DNA of 64,000 nucleotides from DAOUKH01 sp965219875 (GTDB lineage Bacteria > Chloroflexota > Dehalococcoidia > SHYB01): positions 558,001 through 622,000 of the forward strand of contig CBDCOW010000001.1 of NCBI GenBank assembly GCA_965219875.1. The letters run 5' to 3'. This document shows, piece by piece, positions 1 to 8,045 of the stretch (position 1 is the first letter of the stretch; every line of letters begins with the position of its first letter). The notes beneath the pieces were generated by a model. The model was given only the letters and a program-made list of their open reading frames with translations. It searched no databases and was not told where the DNA came from. Both the position numbers and the translations under genes were made by a program.

Positions 1-792
1 TTCCACACCTGGTCGCCCGACGGCCACGTCGCCGCTCCCACCGCCGTCAGCATGCTGCACGCCGGCGTCCTGATGAAGCTGGGCGCCTACGGCATCATCC
101 GACTCGGCATGACCCTCCTCCCCGAGGGGCTGGACTGGTGGCAGATTCCCTTCATTTCGCTGGCCACCATCAACGTCGTCTACGGCGCGCTGTCGGCGAT
201 GGCGCAGAAGGACCTCAAGTTCGTCATCGGCTACTCCAGCGTGGGCCACATGGGACTTGTTCTCATCGGACTCGCCACCATCGACAACGTCGGCGTGAGT
301 GGCGCCGTGTTCCAGATGTTCTCCCACGGCCTCATGACCGCCCTCTTCTTCGCCATGGTCGGCGTGATCTACGAGCAGGCCCACACCCGCGACATCACCG
401 AGCTCAACGGCCTCGCCAAGCGCATGCCCATCACCGTCTTCCTCTTCATCCTCGCGGGGCTCGCCTCGCTGGGGCTCCCCGGACTCAGCGGCTTCGTCGC
501 CGAGGTGCTTGTCTTCATCGGCGCCTTCCGCACCTTCCCCGTCGTCGGCGTGCTCGGCGTGATTGCCGCCATGCTGACCGCGGTCTACATCCTCCGCCTC
601 GCCGCCCGCAGCTTCTTCGGTCCCGCCGACGACCGCTGGGCCGGCCTCAAGGACGCCCCCCTCGGCGACCGCTTCGCCGGCGCCGTACTCGCCGCGATGC
701 TCGTCCTCGCCGGCGTCTTCCCCCGCCCCTTCCTCGACGTCATCAATAGCGCCGCCAACCCCCTCGTCGAGCGCATCGCCGAAGTCCTATGA
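1..792 (+). CDS. nuoM: NADH-quinone oxidoreductase subunit M, 3' part
   Basis: The reading frame is open from the first base, so the gene starts outside the window; 263 codons of the C-terminal half are visible. NuoM is an antiporter-like membrane subunit of respiratory Complex I and takes part in proton pumping. The opening residues HTWSPDGHVAAPT match the conserved NuoM stretch HTWLPDAHVEAPT, followed by the helix segment AGVLMKLGAYG. The rest is a series of hydrophobic helices. The stop overlaps the nuoN start (ATGA at 789-792), so the two are translationally coupled at the end of a nuo operon. Confidence 0.93.
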   Translation, partial: FHTWSPDGHVAAPTAVSMLHAGVLMKLGAYGIIRLGMTLLPEGLDWWQIPFISLATINVVYGALSAMAQKDLKFVIGYSSVGHMGLVLIGLATIDNVGVSGAVFQMFSHGLMTALFFAMVGVIYEQAHTRDITELNGLAKRMPITVFLFILAGLASLGLPGLSGFVAEVLVFIGAFRTFPVVGVLGVIAAMLTAVYILRLAARSFFGPADDRWAGLKDAPLGDRFAGAVLAAMLVLAGVFPRPFLDVINSAANPLVERIAEVL

Positions 793-2216
793 ACGTCGAC
801 TACTCCCTCTTCCTCCCCGAGTTCATCCTGGCGGGCGCCGCCCTCCTCGTCATCGCCGTCGACCTCTTCCTGCCCGACGAGCGGAAGCACTGGATCCCCC
901 TGCTCTCGCTGGCCGGCATCGTCGCCGCCGGAGGCTCGACGTTCACGCTCATCGGCGAGTCCGAGGTCCTCTACGGCGGCCTCTTCCACGTCGACGGCTT
1001 CTCGACCTTCTTCAAGTTCTTCCTCCTCGCCATCGCCGCCTTCATGGTCATCGCCTCGGCCGACTACGTGAAGCAAAACCTGAGCGGCCACGGCGAGTTC
1101 TACGGCATCCTCCTCTTCTCCGTCCTCGCCATGATGACGATGGTCTCGGCGGGCGAGCTCCTCACCGCCTACATCGCCCTCGAGCTCTTCAGCTTCAGCC
1201 TCTACGTGCTCGCCGGCTACGCCGTCCACCGCCGCCGCTCCATCGAAGCCGGCGTCAAGTACATCCTCATCGGGGCCTTCTCTTCAGCCCTGCTCCTCTA
1301 CGGCTTGAGCCTCGTCTACGGCGCGACGGGGACCACGGTCTTCGCCGAGATCGCGGTGGCCCTGACCGGCGGCGTCTCCCCCGCCTTCCTCGCCGGCCTT
1401 GCCCTCGTCATCGTGGGCTTCGGCTTCAAGATCACCGCCGCCCCCTTCCACATGTGGGCCCCCGACGTCTACGAGGGCGCCCCGACGCCGGTGACCGCCT
1501 ACCTCGCCGTCGCCTCCAAGGCCGTGGCCTTCGCCCTCATGCTCCGACTCTTCGCCGCCGCCCTCGCCCCCGCCATCGACGATTGGCGGGGCGTCCTCGC
1601 CGCGATGGCCGTCCTCACCATGGTGATCGGCAACCTCGTCGCCATCGCCCAGACCAACATCAAGCGGATGCTCGCCTACTCAAGCATCGGCCAAGCAGGC
1701 TACCTGCTCATGGGAATCGTTGCCCTCTCCCCCCAGGCCTCCAACGGCCTCATCTTCCACCTCGTCGGCTACTCCGCCACCAACTTCGCCGCCTTCACCG
1801 CCGTCATCGCCTACCAGAACCTCACCGGCCGCGTGATGATCGAGGGCTACGCCGGCCTCGGCAAGCGGCAGCCCTTCCTCGCTCTCGCAATCAGCGCCGC
1901 CTTCTTCTCCCTGGCGGGCCTCCCCATCTTTTCCGGCTTCACCACCAAGTTCTTCCTCTTCACCGCCGTCGCCCAAGAGGGGCTGCTCTGGCTCGTCATC
2001 ATCGCCGCCACCGCCAGCCTCGTCTCCCTCTACTACTACCTCATGGTCATCAAACGCATGTACCTCAACGAGCCCGACGACCCCGAGCCCCTCCCCCTCG
2101 GCCTCCCCCTCCGCGGCGCCCTCCTCGGCCTCCTCTCTGCCGTCGTCCTCTTCGGCGTCTACCCCGGCCCCCTCATCCGCCTCATAGAACACGCCACCGC
2201 CGCCCTCCCCCTGTAG
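789..2216 (+). CDS. nuoN: NADH-quinone oxidoreductase subunit N
   Basis: NuoN is the last antiporter-like membrane subunit of Complex I. The 475-residue length is normal for the family and hydrophobic helices run through its full length. Family motifs are visible: a glutamate-bearing helix in AYIALELFSFSLYVLAGY and the loop FKITAAPFHMWAPDVYEGAP, typical of NuoN. The start overlaps the nuoM stop by four bases (ATGA). Nothing of the nuo operon follows: the gene ends 15 bases before a strong hairpin that probably terminates the transcript. Confidence 0.95.
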   Translation: MNVDYSLFLPEFILAGAALLVIAVDLFLPDERKHWIPLLSLAGIVAAGGSTFTLIGESEVLYGGLFHVDGFSTFFKFFLLAIAAFMVIASADYVKQNLSGHGEFYGILLFSVLAMMTMVSAGELLTAYIALELFSFSLYVLAGYAVHRRRSIEAGVKYILIGAFSSALLLYGLSLVYGATGTTVFAEIAVALTGGVSPAFLAGLALVIVGFGFKITAAPFHMWAPDVYEGAPTPVTAYLAVASKAVAFALMLRLFAAALAPAIDDWRGVLAAMAVLTMVIGNLVAIAQTNIKRMLAYSSIGQAGYLLMGIVALSPQASNGLIFHLVGYSATNFAAFTAVIAYQNLTGRVMIEGYAGLGKRQPFLALAISAAFFSLAGLPIFSGFTTKFFLFTAVAQEGLLWLVIIAATASLVSLYYYLMVIKRMYLNEPDDPEPLPLGLPLRGALLGLLSAVVLFGVYPGPLIRLIEHATAALPL

Positions 2217-2231
2217 GGAGACCACCCTAAG

Positions 2232-2262
2232 CCTCTCCCTCTCTGCGTGAGACTGAGAGAGG
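2232..2262 (+). terminator. Hairpin after nuoN, probable terminator and MITE-target-type repeat
   Basis: CCTCTCCCTCTCT pairs with AGACTGAGAGAGG across a short GCGTG loop, right after the nuoN stop. There is no T-run, so Rho-independent termination is uncertain. The same hairpin class recurs around 14107 and 63250. At 13949 a MITE has inserted into its loop. Confidence 0.5.
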
Positions 2263-2337
2263 CCCGCGGTGGGGCGACACACCCTACACTTTGCCCTACC
2301 CTACGAGTCGCGCTTGACGCAAAGGACGGAAAGACAC

Positions 2338-2592
2338 GTGGACCCCATCGAGATCGTTGGTTTTACCGCTGCTGCCCTGGGAGCGGGAGCGCTCTTCCCA
2401 CAAGTGAGGCAAAGCTGGCGCACTCGGTCCACGGGCGACCTCAACCTCAGGACGTTAATAACCATTTCCGTCTCTATAGTCCTCTTCCTCGCATACGGTG
2501 CAGCCATCGGATCGCCCTCGGTCATCACGGCGAACGCTGTTGCGGGCGTCATGATCGTGTCCTTGGCATACCTCAAGATCCGGCACGGCTGA
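2338..2592 (+). CDS. SemiSWEET-type PQ-loop sugar transporter
   Basis: SemiSWEETs are the smallest sugar transporters: three-helix units that dimerise in the membrane. From a GTG at 2338, preceded by AAAGGACGGAAAGACAC, the product is 84 residues, the usual size for the family. The PQ-loop signature is clear: helix 1 ends in GAGALFPQVRQSWRTRSTGDL (positions about 16-36), and two more hydrophobic helices follow. An upstream ATG at 2269 in the same frame would add a basic, non-hydrophobic leader unlike the family, so the GTG is preferred. It stands alone downstream of nuoN. The substrate cannot be read from the sequence. Confidence 0.82.
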   Translation: MDPIEIVGFTAAALGAGALFPQVRQSWRTRSTGDLNLRTLITISVSIVLFLAYGAAIGSPSVITANAVAGVMIVSLAYLKIRHG

Positions 2593-2665
2593 GCGGCTGG
2601 ACCAAAGAAGCCCGCGAGTCGCGCCGCCCGCCTCACCATCGAGGTTCGGCGCCGCCTCCCCCTCT

Positions 2666-2803
2666 GGAGACCTCCGCATAACCAGCCCTGGGAGCGGGGG
2701 GGCTTGCCCCTCTCCCGCTGGGAGAGGGTTGGGGTGAGGGCGGGGGGAGGCGGGGGCCGGACAACGCCTCGAAGCCCGCCCGCCGAGTTACGCAAAGGTC
2801 TCC
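2666..2803. mobile_element. MITE copy A (138 bp) of the IS5-like family
   Basis: The left end GGAGACCTCCGCATAAC and right end GTTACGCAAAGGTCTCC form terminal inverted repeats matching the IS at 61456-62672. The interior carries the hairpin CCTCTCCCGCTGGGAGAGG with a G-rich tail. It lies inside another hairpin: CCCCTCT on the left and AGAGAGG on the right. Flanking triplets (TCT/AGC) do not match, so any target duplication has decayed. The 328-bp gap from 2593 to 2920 otherwise holds only these repeats and the promoter of the following toxin-antitoxin pair. Confidence 0.75.
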
Positions 2804-2874
2804 AGCGAGAGAGGATTGAGGTGAGGGGCCCCCCAACAACCACCAAAGCCCCTCGAAGCCCACCTTTCCCTAAC

Positions 2875-2895
2875 GTATCCCATTTGTGGTACGAT
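2875..2895 (+). promoter_or_regulatory. Promoter/operator of the RelB-YafQ pair
   Basis: A -10-like TACGAT (2890-2895) lies 25 bp before the antitoxin ATG. It overlaps an imperfect inverted repeat, GTATCCCA-TTT-GTGGTAC (2875-2892). Type II antitoxins of this family bind such palindromes to repress their own operon, so autoregulation is the likely role. Confidence 0.4.
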
Positions 2896-2920
2896 TCTCG
2901 GTGCACGAAGGGGGAAGCCG

Positions 2921-3178
2921 ATGGCCAAGACTGAAATGATACGTGCCCGTGTTGAACCGGCACTGAAGCGACAAGCCGAGGAGTGCTTCTCGGAACTAGG
3001 ACTCTCGGCGACGGAGGCGATCACCCTCTTCTACAAGCAGGTGACTTTGCGCCGAGGCCTGCCCTTCGACGTCAGTATCCCCAACGCCAAGACCATCGAA
3101 GCGCTGCAACAGGCCCGTAACAGGGAAGGCCTCACTGAGCACACCAGCCTGGAGGAACTCAAGGCCACCCTCGACTAG
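2921..3178 (+). CDS. RelB/DinJ-family antitoxin
   Basis: An 85-residue protein with the ribbon-helix-helix N-terminus of RelB/DinJ antitoxins: the strand EMIRARVEPALKRQAEECF, then LGLSATEAITLFYKQV and the family's RGLPFDV. The acidic C-terminal tail (SLEELKATLD) is the part that usually wraps the toxin. It is expected to neutralise the YafQ-like RNase encoded four bases downstream and to repress the operon. Partner, spacing and size all fit a type II toxin-antitoxin module. Confidence 0.9.
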   Translation: MAKTEMIRARVEPALKRQAEECFSELGLSATEAITLFYKQVTLRRGLPFDVSIPNAKTIEALQQARNREGLTEHTSLEELKATLD

Positions 3179-3181
3179 TCC

Positions 3182-3448
3182 ATGCGCCTGTTCACCACGA
3201 CGCGGTTCGAAAAAGACCTTCGGCTCACCCAGAAACGCGGAAAGGATATCAAGAAACTCTGGACCGTCGTCGAACAGCTCTTATCGAAGCAGTCGCTTGA
3301 GCCGCGCTACAGGCCGCACCGCCTGTCCGGGGACTGGTCTGACTCCTGGGAATGCCACGTCGAGCCGGACTGGCTGTTGATCTGGAACCAAGATGACGAC
3401 GCCCTAACCCTGGTGCGCACCGGAACCCATACCGACCTATTCGGCTAA
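3182..3448 (+). CDS. YafQ-family toxin (RelE superfamily mRNA interferase)
   Basis: The 88-residue protein has the full catalytic set of YafQ. His46, His59, Asp63 and His83 have the same spacing (13, 4, 20) as E. coli YafQ His50, His63, Asp67 and His87. Motifs: HRLSGDW, ECHVEPDWLLIW and the C-terminal RTGTHTDLF. YafQ toxins cleave mRNA on the ribosome. All active-site residues are present, so the toxin looks functional. It starts three bases after the antitoxin stop and nothing else follows in the operon. Confidence 0.92.
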   Translation: MRLFTTTRFEKDLRLTQKRGKDIKKLWTVVEQLLSKQSLEPRYRPHRLSGDWSDSWECHVEPDWLLIWNQDDDALTLVRTGTHTDLFG

Positions 3449-3583
3449 TTCGTTTCCGCCTCGTTCAATCGACGTTTCCCCACCCCCTGCGCCATCCCCC
3501 CATTGCCCATGCCCGCCCCGACTCCCTACCATGACCCCATGCACATGCGCTTCAACAGTCCACCGCGCCAGCGAAACGAGGCC

Positions 3584-3728
3584 GCGCATGTCCCCTTTTC
3601 CAAGGGGTTGGCCTTTCTAGGTGGACGTGAGCCGGCTCTCCTCGCCGTGGGGCGTTCCGCCGCCCCCGGGAGCCCGGCCCATCGGCGCGCCGGGCGCAAG
3701 GCCCCGTTCGTTCGGGGGCGGACCGCGC
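3584..3728 (+). ncRNA. Candidate structured RNA, 6S-like fold
   Basis: The ends pair (GCGCATGTCC with GGACCGCGC). Inside, a long stem can form, GCCGG..CTCC..GGGGCG / CGCCCC..GGGAG..CCGGC, with a bulge. A small hairpin CCCCG-TTCGTT-CGGGG lies on the 3' side of the open central part. Closing stem, central bubble with a 3'-side hairpin, and a long apical stem is the general plan of 6S RNA, the RNA polymerase regulator. No sequence-level match is claimed. High GC makes chance pairing easy. Confidence 0.28.
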
Positions 3729-3767
3729 TTTGTATGAGGCGGGCTGACCTTCAGCCATCGCCTTGAA

Positions 3768-3805
3768 GAGCTCCCGACGCGGGCCTCGGCCCGCGCGGGA
3801 GCTTT
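3768..3805 (+). terminator. Strong GC hairpin with short T-run
   Basis: GAGCTCCCG-A-CGCGGGCC pairs with GGCCCGCG-C-GGGAGCTTT around a TC loop and ends in TTTGT. A second hairpin, AGGCGGGCTG/CAGCC-AT-CGCCT, lies just before it (3737-3763). Either could end a transcript coming from the candidate RNA. Confidence 0.45.
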
Positions 3806-4027
3806 GTAAGTTCCGAGGTAGCCTGCTCGCCAAGTTTGCCCTTTAGCGAGCGCGTCCCTCCTCCCTCACAGCGAGCGCGGGGAAAGGACGGGGCCCCTCG
3901 AAACTTTTTCGGGCCCACCAAGGGCCCCCGTGCGCCCTGCACACCCCCCCACCACCGTCTCCCGGCCCGCCCGGCGAGCCGGTACACTAGGCGCCACCAC
4001 CGGCCCGGGCCGGCGCAAGGAGACAGC

Positions 4028-4948
4028 ATGCGGTTCTCGCTAGGACTTCACACCGACAGAGTCGATCTGGGCGACGAGTTCATCCGCGCCGACAGCATCG
4101 CCGCCGTGGCGCGCGCCGCCGAGAAGGCCGGCTTCGACGCCGTCCACGTCACCGACCACCCCTTCCCCGCCGACGACTGGATGGCCCAGGGCGGCCACCA
4201 CGCCCTCGATCCCTTCGTCCCCCTCTCTGCGGCGGCAACGGCCACCACCACGCTGCGCCTCATGACCAACATCTACGTCCTCCCCTACCGCAACCCCTTC
4301 CTCGCCGCCAAGTCCGTCACCAGTCTCGACGTCCTCTCCGGCGGGCGGCTCATCCTCGGGCTCGCCTCCGGCTATCTCGAAAAGGAGTTCCACGCCCTCG
4401 GCGCCGACTTCGACAACCGCAACGACCTCTGCGACGACGCCATCCGCGCCATGAAGGCCGCGTGGACCACCGCCGGCGTGACCATGGAGGGACATGGCTA
4501 CTCGGCGCAGGGCCACACCATGCTGCCCCAGCCCATCCAGAAGCCGCACCCGCCCCTCTGGGTCGGGGGCAACGCGAAACGGGCCATCCGGCGCGCCGTC
4601 GAGCTCTGCGACGGCTGGATCCCCATGCACAATCCCAGCCAGTTCGCCGGAATCCGCCGTTCGCCCGCCATCAACGACGCCGACGACCTGAAGGACCGCA
4701 TCGCCTACGCCCGCGAACACGCCGCCAAGGTCGGCCGCACCGCCCCCCTCGAGATCTCCTACGGCGCGCGCGGCACCCGCATGTTCAACAACCCCACCTT
4801 CGACTACTCTCGCCTCATCGACAACATCCACGCTCTGGCCGAGGTCGGCATCACCTACATGACCGTCGGCCTCCCCGGCGAGTCCACCAGCGAGCACGTC
4901 GAGACCGCGGAGAAGTTCGGCGACAAGATCATCTCCCAACTCGGCTGA
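4028..4948 (+). CDS. LLM-class F420-dependent oxidoreductase
   Basis: A 306-residue TIM-barrel enzyme of the luciferase-like monooxygenase superfamily, F420-dependent subgroup. Family features are FDAVHVTDHPFP, the strand RLMTNIYVLPYRNPFLAAK, TLDVLSGGR-like SLDVLSGGRLILGLASGY, and the C-terminal PHPPLWVGG followed by CDGWIPM. These enzymes oxidise or reduce small organic substrates using reduced F420 or FMN; the substrate is not predictable. The start is the ATG at 4028 with AAGGAGA upstream. The longer frame reaching back to 3836 is low-complexity non-coding sequence. A TACACT box at 3983 is a likely promoter. It is followed by the barrel protein at 4971. Confidence 0.88.
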   Translation: MRFSLGLHTDRVDLGDEFIRADSIAAVARAAEKAGFDAVHVTDHPFPADDWMAQGGHHALDPFVPLSAAATATTTLRLMTNIYVLPYRNPFLAAKSVTSLDVLSGGRLILGLASGYLEKEFHALGADFDNRNDLCDDAIRAMKAAWTTAGVTMEGHGYSAQGHTMLPQPIQKPHPPLWVGGNAKRAIRRAVELCDGWIPMHNPSQFAGIRRSPAINDADDLKDRIAYAREHAAKVGRTAPLEISYGARGTRMFNNPTFDYSRLIDNIHALAEVGITYMTVGLPGESTSEHVETAEKFGDKIISQLG

Positions 4949-4970
4949 CGGGGGCAGCGAGGAGGCTCAC

Positions 4971-5732
4971 ATGGAACGTCCGCTCCACCTCTACGAACAC
5001 GTCGACATCGTCGGCCAAGGCGCCTACGAGTACATGGAGCACCTGAAGGTAGACCCCACCGAGGCGATGCCGGGGATGACCAAGCTCCAGGGCACCTTCT
5101 ACACCATCGGCATGACGGGGCGCTGGCCCCAGGTCATCAACATCTGGGACATCCCCGGCGGGTGGGAGGGCCTGCGCCTGAACATCGACCGCCTCAACCT
5201 CAAGCGCCGCAAGGCCTTCTACGAGGGCTGGTGGGACGAGGCCTCCAAGTGGCGCTCCGGCGGGTTCGACCGCATCTGCGTCGGCGTCGAGGGCAGCCCG
5301 ACGACGGAGGAGATCCGTGAGCGTGGCATCAAGGGTTCCCTGTTCGTCAACGAGCTGACCCAAGTGCGGCCCGGCGCCGCACCCGAGTACCTCGCCGCCG
5401 TGCGCGAGGAGCGCCTGCCCCTGCTCGCCGAGTACGGCCATGCCGCCACCGGCCTCTACGAGGTACTGATGAACGACACGGAGGTCGTCACCATCTGGGC
5501 CACCGACGTCGACGCCCGCGCCCGCATGTGGGGAGCATGGGCGGCCGCCCGCGGCCTGAGCCGCGAACACGAGGCCGACGAACGGCTCATCGCCTGGGAC
5601 CGCCGCGCCCGCGACTACGTCACGCGCCGCCGCGAGGAGCTCATGACGCCCCGCCCCGGCTGCGTCTACTCCCCCGACGACTACGAGACCACCACCGAAG
5701 CCGACGCCTGGGCGAGAGAAATCCCCAAGTAG
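4971..5732 (+). CDS. Uncharacterised NIPSNAP-like dimeric alpha/beta-barrel protein
   Basis: A 253-residue soluble protein with no signal peptide. The layout suggests two ferredoxin-like barrel halves. The first contains GTFYTIGMTGRWPQVINIWDIPGGWEG and the second TQVRPGAAPEYLAAVREERLPLLAEYG with VVTIWATD, patterns seen in NIPSNAP/EthD-type dimeric barrels. It lies 22 bp after the LLM oxidoreductase, with GGAGG before the ATG, so it is probably co-transcribed and may act in the same catabolic route. No catalytic residues can be named. Confidence 0.6.
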   Translation: MERPLHLYEHVDIVGQGAYEYMEHLKVDPTEAMPGMTKLQGTFYTIGMTGRWPQVINIWDIPGGWEGLRLNIDRLNLKRRKAFYEGWWDEASKWRSGGFDRICVGVEGSPTTEEIRERGIKGSLFVNELTQVRPGAAPEYLAAVREERLPLLAEYGHAATGLYEVLMNDTEVVTIWATDVDARARMWGAWAAARGLSREHEADERLIAWDRRARDYVTRRREELMTPRPGCVYSPDDYETTTEADAWAREIPK

Positions 5733-5778
5733 CCGCCCGCGTTCGCGGCGGACGGGAGACGCGGCGCGCGTGCCGCGC

Positions 5779-5784
5779 TACACT
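5779..5784 (+). promoter_or_regulatory. Putative -10 box of the CoA-transferase gene
   Basis: TACACT in a GCGCTACACT context, like the other -10 elements of the window. Transcription would begin near 5791, immediately before MITE copy B, which would place the MITE in the 5' untranslated region of the gene at 5984. Confidence 0.35.
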
Positions 5785-5793
5785 ACCGCCAAC

Positions 5794-5969
5794 GGAGACC
5801 TTTGCAAACTCCGTCGAGGGGAAGAACGCCGCCCGCTGGCCTTGGGAAAGGGATGCGGCGCAGGGTCTTACCCCCTCTCCCGCTGGGAGAGGGTTGGGGT
5901 GAGGGCGGGGGGAGGCGGGGGCCGCGCGACCTTGTTGAAGCCCGCCCGCCGAGTTACGCAAAGGTCTCC
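5794..5969. mobile_element. MITE copy B (176 bp)
   Basis: Ends GGAGACCTTTGCAAACT and GTTACGCAAAGGTCTCC match the IS at 61456-62672. Flanking triplets AAC and AAG differ at one base, consistent with a decayed 3-bp target duplication. The interior is nearly the same as copy D (35959-36136), including the CCCTCTCCCGCTGGGAGAGGG hairpin. It ends 14 bp before the ATG of the CoA transferase, whose ribosome-binding site AAGGGAGG abuts the element. Confidence 0.8.
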
Positions 5970-5983
5970 AAGGGAGGTCTGCA

Positions 5984-7270
5984 ATGCCGTTCGCGCTCGA
6001 CAACGTCCGCATCGCCGATCTCACCTGGCTGCTCGCCGGAGCGGGTGGCCCGCGCATGCTCACCAGCCTCGGCGCCGAAGACCTCCGCATCGAGTGGAAG
6101 GGCCACCTCGACATGATCCGGGCCAGCCCTCCGATCATCCCCGTGGGTGAGGACCGCGACCGCATCCTCGGCGGTCAGCCCGGCCCCGGTAAGCGCGTCG
6201 ACGGCGGCATCAATCAGGGCGGCCACTTCGCCGGCATCAACGCCGGCAAGCGGGGCATCAGCCTCAACCTGCGCCATCCCGAGGGCAAGGAGCTCTTCAA
6301 GGCGATCGTCCGCATCAGCGACATCGTCGTCGAGTGCTTCACCGCGAACACCATGGAACGCCTCGGCCTCGGCTACGACGAGCTGCGCAAGGTCAACCCC
6401 TCGATCATCTACATCCAGCAGCCCGGCTTCGGCAAGCGCGGCGAGTACTCCGACTTCGTATCGACGGGCCCCGTCGCCCAGGCGATGAGCGGCCTCACCG
6501 AGCAATCGGGGCTGCCCGCGCCGTGGCCCCCCGCCGGGTGGGGCTACTCTTACATGGACTGGAGCGGCGCCTACTACTGCGCCATGGCCATGCTCAGCGC
6601 CCTCTACTACCGCTCCCGCACCGGCGAGGGGCAGTACATGGACTGCTCCCAGGCCGAGCCCGCCATCTACATGACGGGCACCGCGATCCTCGACTACGTC
6701 GCCAACGGCCGCGAGTCGCGGCGCACCGGCAACACCTCCCCCTACATCCCCGCCGCCCCCCACAACGTCTACCCCGTCCAGGGCGAAGACCGCTGGATCG
6801 CCATCGCCGTCTACGACGAAGACGAATGGCGCGCCCTCGCCGGCGCGTTGGGAGACCCCGCGTGGGCCGACGACGAACGCTTCGCCTCCCTCGCTGCGCG
6901 CCTCCGCCACGTGAAGGAGCTCGACGAAAGTCTCGCCGGCGAGACCAAGCAGTACGACGGTTTCGAGCTCATGGAGCGCCTGCAAGCGGCGGGCGTCCGC
7001 GCCGGCCTCTGCCAGACGGCCGAGGACCGCATGTTCCACGACCCCCAGCTCCAGCACCGAGGCTTCCAGGTCGAGCTCACCAACTCATTCGTCGGAACGT
7101 GGCCCGTGAAGGACTTCCCCATGAAGCTGAGCGAGAGCCCGGCCTACGTCGGCGGGACGCTCGACCGCCACTTCCCCGTCTACGCCGAGGACAACGCCTA
7201 CGTATACGGCGAGCTCCTCAACCTCCCCGACTCCGAAGTAACCCGCCTCCGCAACGACGACGTGATCTAG
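5984..7270 (+). CDS. CaiB/BaiF-family (class III) CoA transferase
   Basis: A 428-residue protein of the class III CoA transferases, which move CoA between carboxylic acids. Visible motifs: the N-terminal IADLTWLLAGAGGPRMLTSLGA, then NAGKRGISLNLRHPEGKELF, and GEGQYMDCSQAE. In this last motif Asp220 is the expected catalytic residue that forms the acyl anhydride with the substrate. The C-terminal small domain carries ALGDPAWADDERFAS. The ATG at 5984 follows AAGGGAGG. Sequence alone does not give the substrate. Neighbouring LLM enzymes suggest breakdown of organic acids. Confidence 0.9.
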   Translation: MPFALDNVRIADLTWLLAGAGGPRMLTSLGAEDLRIEWKGHLDMIRASPPIIPVGEDRDRILGGQPGPGKRVDGGINQGGHFAGINAGKRGISLNLRHPEGKELFKAIVRISDIVVECFTANTMERLGLGYDELRKVNPSIIYIQQPGFGKRGEYSDFVSTGPVAQAMSGLTEQSGLPAPWPPAGWGYSYMDWSGAYYCAMAMLSALYYRSRTGEGQYMDCSQAEPAIYMTGTAILDYVANGRESRRTGNTSPYIPAAPHNVYPVQGEDRWIAIAVYDEDEWRALAGALGDPAWADDERFASLAARLRHVKELDESLAGETKQYDGFELMERLQAAGVRAGLCQTAEDRMFHDPQLQHRGFQVELTNSFVGTWPVKDFPMKLSESPAYVGGTLDRHFPVYAEDNAYVYGELLNLPDSEVTRLRNDDVI

Positions 7271-7333
7271 CGGCACGGGTGTGACAACGGGGTGTAGCCC
7301 AAAGCTCCGCATACTTGCTACACAGGAACTAGC

Positions 7334-8045
7334 ATGGCCCACGATCCTGAACTCGTACAACGCGCTGAAGACGTACTGGAACGCATCAAGCAAAACCAGT
7401 CGTCTGGGCCGCTTTTCGTAGAGTTCGCCGGAACTCCAAAGAGCGGCAAAAGCTCGTGCATCGAGACCGTCAGGCACTTTCTTCGCCGGGTCGATTTCCG
7501 TGTCCTTGCGCCTGCCGAAGGCGCCTCCAGGCGCACTCCCTTCTATCTCAAGAAGGACCTCCCCGCTTTCAACACGTGGTCAGCGTGCTATGCGTTGACG
7601 CATATCCTTGAAGGAAAGTACGACGTCGACGACAAGTATCAGATCGCCTTGCTCGACCGCGGCCTTTTCGAAGCCCTCGCATGGTTTGAACTGCTCCGAA
7701 CCGATGGCATGATTACCGGCGAGGAGGCGGATACCATTCAGGGTTTCCTCTCACTGGAGCGGTGGCGGTCTTCAATCGGCATCGTGTTCTTGTTCCAGAT
7801 CGACCCCGAGACTTCAATGAAGCGCGAGAATCAGCACACACTCATAGATGACCCAGGACAAGGCGATGAACCCCGACTTCTTGCTAAGGTTAAACAAAGC
7901 TTATGAGTCGGTCTCCAAGAAGTTCGAAGACCGCTATGACCTGCACACTATCGACACAAGCGAACCAAAGGGCACGCCCCAAAGATCTACCGCCAAAGAA
8001 GTCGTTACGAAGATCCTGGATGTGCTTGATGGGGGACCATCATGA
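7334..8045 (+). pseudogene. P-loop nucleoside-kinase-like protein, frameshifted
   Basis: The first frame (7334-7906) reads a P-loop kinase: Walker A GTPKSGKS at residues 33-40 and LLDRGLFEALAWF, like the DR-containing motif of deoxynucleoside kinases. Near 7863 the frame fails. The natural continuation MNPDFLLRLNKAYESVSKKF, with its C-terminal helix ILDVLDGGPS, is in the third frame and stops at 8045. Removing one G in the run around 7862-7865 (CAAGGCGATG) restores one protein of about 236 residues. It overlaps the NUDIX gene start. GC is visibly lower than in neighbouring genes, suggesting transfer. Real mutation and assembly error cannot be distinguished here. Confidence 0.7.

Larger units (their letters stand above)
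3449..4027. other. 579-bp non-coding region
   Basis: No convincing protein gene: the short frames here are arginine-rich shadows without family resemblance. The region holds a candidate structured RNA (3584-3728), two strong hairpins (3737-3763 and 3768-3805) and, near the end, a TACACT -10 box (3983-3988) for the next gene. Confidence 0.6.

Noticed and set aside
585..1229. Long minus-strand frame rich in Glu, Asp and Gly over nuoM/nuoN
   Set aside because: High-GC shadow of the Complex I genes, without hydrophobic core or motifs.
3503..3766. Plus-strand frame in the gap before 4028
   Set aside because: Arg/Pro-rich, no ribosome-binding site, overlaps the structured hairpins; treated as non-coding.
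3836..4027. N-terminal extension of the LLM gene at 4028
   Set aside because: Low-complexity Pro/Arg sequence; the ATG at 4028 has AAGGAGA and the conserved start of the family.
7840..7910. Programmed frameshift in the kinase gene
   Set aside because: No slippery heptamer or following pseudoknot was apparent; mutation or assembly error is simpler.
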